A stretch of 64,000 bases of DNA from Antedon mediterranea (Eukaryota > Echinodermata > Crinoidea > Comatulida > Antedonidae): positions 33,055,648 through 33,119,647 of the forward strand of contig NC_092673.1 of NCBI RefSeq assembly GCF_964355755.1. The letters run 5' to 3'. A program made the position numbers and the translations under genes. The notes beneath the pieces were generated by a model. It did not search any database and was not told the DNA's origin. It was given only the letters and a program-made list of their open reading frames with translations. Positions 59,090 to 64,000 of the stretch are shown piece by piece (the stretch's first letter is position 1; each line of letters begins with the position of its first letter).

Positions 59090-62000
59090 ATGATGGCTGA
59101 AATTGAAAATGTTGATGAAACAGTAGAGGAACCAACAATAGAAGGACCAACAAAAGAGGATTTAACGAAAGAGGAAGCGTCAACTAGTCAAGCTCAATCA
59201 CCCACATCATGTACGTACTCTGAAGGAATGGAAGTGTTAGCAAGATGGACGGATGGCCTATCATACCTTGGTACAATACAAAAGGTACGCCTACCACAAA
59301 CCTGTAGAAGTGTACACTACTAGAATCTCTGGAAACCAAACTTTTCTTGATGTCAGATAGTCCCCAATTAATTGTTACTATTTAAAACATATTCAGCAGC
59401 ATTCTAGATCCCACAAGACATAGACCAGACCAATGGTGACATTGGAAGATTTGACTTCCAACCCCAAGAATAATTTGTTTTATTCATGACTCACTTCAGA
59501 TACCATATGATGTTTCCAAACACCCTTTCAATTTATTATCACTCACACTAGTATGGGTATTCCACCAGGCAGCAAAATACAGTAAGAGTACCCCTAATAT
59601 ATACTGAATACTGAAATGCTTTATTTGTCCATCATCATCATAAAATAACAACAGAAATTCTTCTTGAAGATTGACAATAATAAATAGATATACAATATAA
59701 TATATTATGTACACACACATAATTGCACAAAAAATATAAGTTATGAAACACGGTGTAAAAATGACAAGGTATTAAAATTGAATAGCATTCAGGAGATTAA
59801 AATAGTTTAAAACAGCTTTAAAAGGATTAAAAACAGCTTTAAAAGGATTCAAACCATTAGAATGTTCCTAAAACCTTACAATTTATAAATTGCTAAAATT
59901 TCAATTAGACTAAAAATGTTAAAAACGTTTAAAAATATTAAAAATATAAAAACATTTTATAAAGTTTCATTGTTTACATAGTCTTGTATAACATAACATT
60001 TTATCGATGGTGACATGAATTAATTATATGAATTTTCAAGAAAAATCTGTACATACAGTACCATTAGGATAACAACAATAATTCAATCCTTTTTTGAGTG
60101 TAAGCTCTTCCTCCAAGCTTCACCCTGTTTTAATTCAAGTGCCGTAATAAGATAATTTAACATGTTTTTTTTTTTCATAGGTGGAATCCGACCTTGGCAA
60201 ATGTTTTGTTACTTTTGAAGATAACTCTGAACATTGGGTTCTATATAAAGATCTACAAAAAGGTTTGTGATGTGTTGTTGCAGTTGCTGAATCTACTTCA
60301 AAGACTAATCTTAAGGGGTAGCTCCAGGACCGTTAGGACTAACCTTAAAGCGTAACTCCGTGACTTTTAGGACTAATCTTAAGGGGTAGCTCCAGGACCA
60401 TTAGGACTAACCTTAAATCGTAACTCCGTGACTTTTAGGACTAATCGAAAAGGGTAGCTCCAAGTTTAACATTTAATACTGTTTTTTTTTTTAAATATAA
60501 ATCTTTGCAACAACATTAATAATCATAACTTTACTTATTTTCACCAGGTGTGCAGATGGGAGAAATCACATGTACGTTGTGTCATAGTGGTGAATCTGTT
60601 TTGCCAAATGAAATAGTCCTCTGTGATCACTGTGGTCTAGGTAAGAAACTTATAGGCCTTGAGAATAAACTTAAACAAAGGTTAAATAGGCTTAGATGTA
60701 CACATTGGCATTGGTAAGTTAGACATAGGCTGAACCTATGTTAAATGGACCTGAGTGAGTTATTTATTTATTTATTTATTTTATGTCTTTAGGCAATGTG
60801 GCCAAGGATTACCAATAGTGAATTAATCACTGTCCTATCAGATAGGTGGTAATCCCCCTGATACAGGGGCTATTGTGTGAACCAGTTCACCGGGGTAACC
60901 CCCTACTCTTTTTCGAATAATGAACTGGGTTTCTTTAAAGTACACACAGGTTATAACTGTGTACACTGGACCTACGGTTTATAGTCCTTATCCGAGAAGA
61001 CTTGTTCCACCACCAGAACTAGGAGCGAGTCGGCCTCGAACCCTTGTCCTCAGATAGTAAGTGTGATTAGCTTATGTTGGGAAGTGCCATTAATGGTAAT
61101 GTGTTTTTTCTTTATCAGGTTATCATCAGAACTGCCATCAACCTACAATAGAGCATAAGGTGTTGCTATCAGAGGATGAACCATGGATCTGTCGTCAGTG
61201 CGTATTTGTCACTTCACAGAAGGTAAACAATATGTCTAAGTTTCTCAAATAGAACAAATCCCCTTTAACAAAAAAAGTGTGATATGGTAGTAGTATGCCC
61301 AAATATGGTAGTGATATGACATCATCATGTCCATATATGGGCACATCAAATTTTTTTTGTCACATAAAGTTTGATAGTGTAGACAAGGATTTAGCAACAG
61401 CTTGGTAAAATCAACTGGCTGAATGATTGTAGACCAGATAATATGAATAATATCTCAAATGCAAATTATCTTTATTTATACTTCCAATAAATTCATTGCT
61501 CATTCACATATAAATATAAATATAAAAATGTACAGAACAAAAGAAAAGAAACAAACAATAACAAATCCAAACAATACATATTATTGAGTTCCATATTATT
61601 ATTATGATTAAATTTTGATTCAGAAAGTTTTTATGTTATAAATAAACTAATATCCTTGTAATGGCAACAGAGTCTGCGTGTATGTCACATTTTACTGTTT
61701 TGTTTTGTTTACTACATGTATATTTTTATTTAAATGTCAATGTATAACACAAGTTCAGTTACGTCTTTTAATACATTTTTGTTTTACTCATTAGGTTGGT
61801 GGCGCTACACGTAGGGGATCAGCAGGCAAGTCAATATTGCAATTCTCGAATTTTTATTTTTACAATTTTAACTTTTTAGTTTATTACTTTAAAAAATGGA
61901 TATTTCACTTTTTAAATCTTTTTAAAATTTAGCAAAAGTATTTCAAGAAATGAAACGGTCTTTGCCATATAGGGTAAGATTTTATTATCATCGTCATCAT

Positions 62001-62974
62001 TATCAGCATGATTCATTATTGTATCATCATTCCTATCATCTTCATTATTATCATTGTTATCATTATCAACATGATTCATTATTGTTATAATCATTACTAT
62101 CATCATTATTATCAGCATGATTCATTATTGTCCTCATCATTACTGTCATCTTCATTATTATCATCGCCATCAATATCAACATGATTCATTATTGTCATTA
62201 TCATTACTATCATCTTCATTATTATCATCGTCATCAATATTAACATGATTCATTATGGTCATTATCATTACTATCATCTTCATTATTATCATCGTCATCA
62301 TTATCAACATGATTCATTATTGTCCTTATCATTCCTATCATCTTCATTATTATCATCGTCATCAATATCAGCATGATTCATTATTGTCATTATCATTCCT
62401 ATCATTTTCAGCTATGCACTAGCTGTCTAGTCACACATAATATTCAAAAGCAATTTTTGTTTACAGCTTGGCTCTCTTCACTGGGATAGTAACCATCGTG
62501 TGAACACAGAACAATGTTACTGTTATTGTGGAGGGCCTGGAGAGTAAGTACTAAATGTGTAAAAGTTAAAAGTATTTGTTTTTGATATTGTATTTTTTTA
62601 TTTTAATTCAAAATACCAATACAAATATGTGTATTTCTGAAAATAACTGTTGATAACATTACGATCGATATGCTTTGATCGTATTCGTGCAAAGTATTAT
62701 ACGAATGCTAGCTAATAGTATTGACTGATTTTTCTACTGCCCTCTATGTAATGTTTTAGCCTGAATATACCATATTTATTTGAATGGGCATTTATTTCAA
62801 AAGATATTTTATTGTGGGCGTTTATTTCAAAGGGTAATTTATTCAAACTGGGATGTTTAAATAAATATGGTAGTTTATCTATCGATGTTTTTTCTATTTT
62901 TTTTCCACTATTTTTTTTTAGCTGGTACTTAAAAATGCTGCAATGTTGCCGATGTAAGCAGTGGTTTCACGAAG
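59090..62974 (+). CDS. Polycomb-like protein (PHF1/MTF2/PHF19 family), 3' partial
   Basis: Coding exons 59090-59284, 60181-60262, 60548-60640, 61119-61222, 61795-61825, 61933-61973, 62467-62543 and 62922-62974, all phase-consistent (about 225 residues), continuing past the window. A non-coding exon near 58242-58275 splices to 59057. The ATG at 59090 is followed by a second ATG. After an acidic N-terminus (residues 1-40) comes the Tudor domain ([13 protein letters not shown] to [10 protein letters not shown]), PHD1 with all eight C4HC3 ligands (CTLC, CDHC, YHQNC, CRQC), the linker EMKRSLPY and the start of PHD2 ([18 protein letters not shown]). Family members are PRC2 accessory subunits; Tudor binds H3K36me3 and the complex deposits H3K27me3. 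Intron 61826-61932 uses a GC donor. Confidence 0.95.
60313..60465. repeat. tandem repeat, about 77 bp x 2
   Basis: The block GGGGTAGCTCCAGGACC, then TTAGGACTAACCTTAAA and CGTAACTCCGTGACTTTTAG, occurs twice with a partial third. It lies in intron 60263-60547 of the Polycomb-like gene. Confidence 0.85.
60757..61050 (-). mobile_element. tRNA-derived SINE, family 2, second copy (5' truncated)
   Basis: Shares CCGGGGTAACCCCCTACTC, TGTACACTGGACCTACGGTT and ATCCGAGAAGACT with the copy at 11772-12080, and ends at the B-box region CCTCGAACCC. The A-box half is missing. It lies in intron 60641-61118. Confidence 0.8.
61270..61391. mobile_element. MITE family A, left end lost
   Basis: GTGTGATATGGTAG and ATGACATCATCATGTCCATA followed by ATATGGGCACATCAAAT and AAAGTTTGATAGTGTAGACA. 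It lies in intron 61223-61794. Confidence 0.75.
61980..62405. repeat. ATCATT-rich tandem repeat, about 47-64 bp units x 7
   Basis: CATGATTCATTATTGT recurs about every 47-64 bases (near 62008, 62070, 62117, 62180, 62244, 62308, 62372), separated by trinucleotide-like ATCATC and ATTATC runs. It lies in intron 61974-62466 and makes up most of it. Confidence 0.9.
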
Positions 62975-63271
62975 GTGAGAATTTTTTCATATTTAATTTG
63001 TAGTTTGACCTATCATAATCGTGGAGCTTATCATTATATACTCAGTTTCCATAGATAAAAATGGAAAGTTCAAACTGCTAAACTTGTTCCTAATTCATGA
63101 CTCGTTTTATAATTGACATATAAAATGACATTACATAAGGACTGTACATTATTCATTTTGTTGGTTTTAAATTTAATTCACATTTTGTTTGCCTATTGTG
63201 GAATTTTATCAATGATGGCTAAGAAAAACGTTTGAATTCAGTTACTGTAAGTCCACTTTATATAACAAACA

Positions 63272-63951
63272 CAACTAGAAAGCCACTCCGAGAGGGCATA
63301 CCTCCGCCTACTGTAAAATTCTCCTACATAAGATTTCTCCGGTAAATAAAATATATATATATATTTGTGTGTGTCTTAATGCTGTTTGTGATTTATGCTA
63401 ATTTCATTACAAGCATGTGTATGCGAGTTTGGTGTAATGGTTATGTAACAAGTCTTTCAGTTAACAATAGCTTCAGTTGACTAACAAAAGAACAGCAACG
63501 CAAAAATCAAACGAGTGAATTTGAAAAGAAATAGGTTTTTTAAACTACTCGCATCAAAAAATGTGCCCATTAAATCAAATTATGTTTTAAAATTACAAAT
63601 CACAAATTATAACTCTTGCCTCTTGTTCAAAAATTAAGTTTTTTGGACAAGTAGTTCTCGAGAAAATGCAATTTCAGTTTACTTGTTACTTTAAGACTGC
63701 TCGCCGGCTTTTGACAAATTCTGTCCTATCTTTTAACACTAGCAGGTCTAAAAAAGTATACTAAAAAGTGGTCCAGAATTGGGACTGTGGTCCCAAATGG
63801 TCCCAAAATTTAATGGAATGGTCCTTGACCACATATCTATCTGTCTATTCATTTTGGTAAAGATCTTGTAATTACTTTTTGAGTAATCCTGCTAACAAAC
63901 AAACAAACAAACACACGCTACCGATTACATATACCTCCTTGGCGGAGGTAA
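63272..63951 (-). mobile_element. dispersed 'CTCCGCCAAGGAGGTA' invertebrate repeat
   Basis: Ends with ACCTCCTTGGCGGAGGTAAA; the other end has GAGAGGGCATACCTCCGCC. On the minus strand it starts TACCTCCGCCAAGGAGGTAT and includes GTTAGCAGGATTACTCAAAA and GGTCAAGGACCATTCC. This resembles a repeat I know to be common in aquatic invertebrate genomes. It lies in the intron after the last visible Polycomb-like exon. Confidence 0.65.
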
Positions 63952-64000
63952 AATATACAAATACAATTTGTTAAATAAAAATATAATCAACTAAATACTA

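Noticed and set aside
1-64000. CRISPR arrays, operons or prokaryotic-type systems
   Set aside because: The tandem arrays have no spacer diversity, and the genes have spliceosomal introns; this is animal nuclear DNA.

Overview
This is an animal nuclear genomic window: long introns with GT-AG (one GC-AG) borders, low gene density, AT-rich sequence and many short inverted-repeat transposons and tRNA-derived SINEs. The gene content (a Neverland-type Rieske desaturase, a Polycomb-like PHD gene, TMEM268, a TIR-domain gene, a secreted C-type lectin) fits a marine invertebrate. The abundant TAGGCCTA and TACAGTA words and the repeat types make an echinoderm or other invertebrate deuterostome my best guess, but this is inference and not proven.

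Layout. (1) 2423-12302, plus strand: 3' six exons of a cholesterol 7-desaturase (Neverland/DAF-36); the N-terminal exon lies outside or is unrecognised. (2) 15554-16396, minus strand: two-exon secreted C-type lectin-domain protein. (3) 17410-18630: 5'-truncated LINE with reverse transcriptase. (4) 18998-19858 and 20624-22347, minus strand: two tandem paralogous genes for small secreted, cysteine-free coiled-coil proteins that I cannot assign to a known family. (5) 23746-38879, plus strand: TIR-domain gene whose five exons all join in phase 1 and end in frame at a stop; a second possible first exon lies at 27137-27311. Its introns hold a 24-copy 27-bp minisatellite, a 2.2-kb TIR element and a 2.8-kb PIF/Harbinger-like element with TTA target duplication. 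(6) 45579-54250, plus strand: TMEM268 (DUF4481) lacking only its first exon(s). (7) 58230-62974, plus strand: Polycomb-like (PHF1/MTF2/PHF19) gene with an E2F/YY1-like promoter, Tudor domain, complete PHD1 and the start of PHD2; it runs off the window.

Exon models were built by hand from splice consensus, reading-frame phase and family resemblance; each internal junction listed is phase-consistent. The lectin, the coiled-coil pair and the TIR gene sit together over about 23 kb and may be a small secreted/innate-immunity neighbourhood. Everything else is mostly introns, intergenic AT-rich DNA and repeats.
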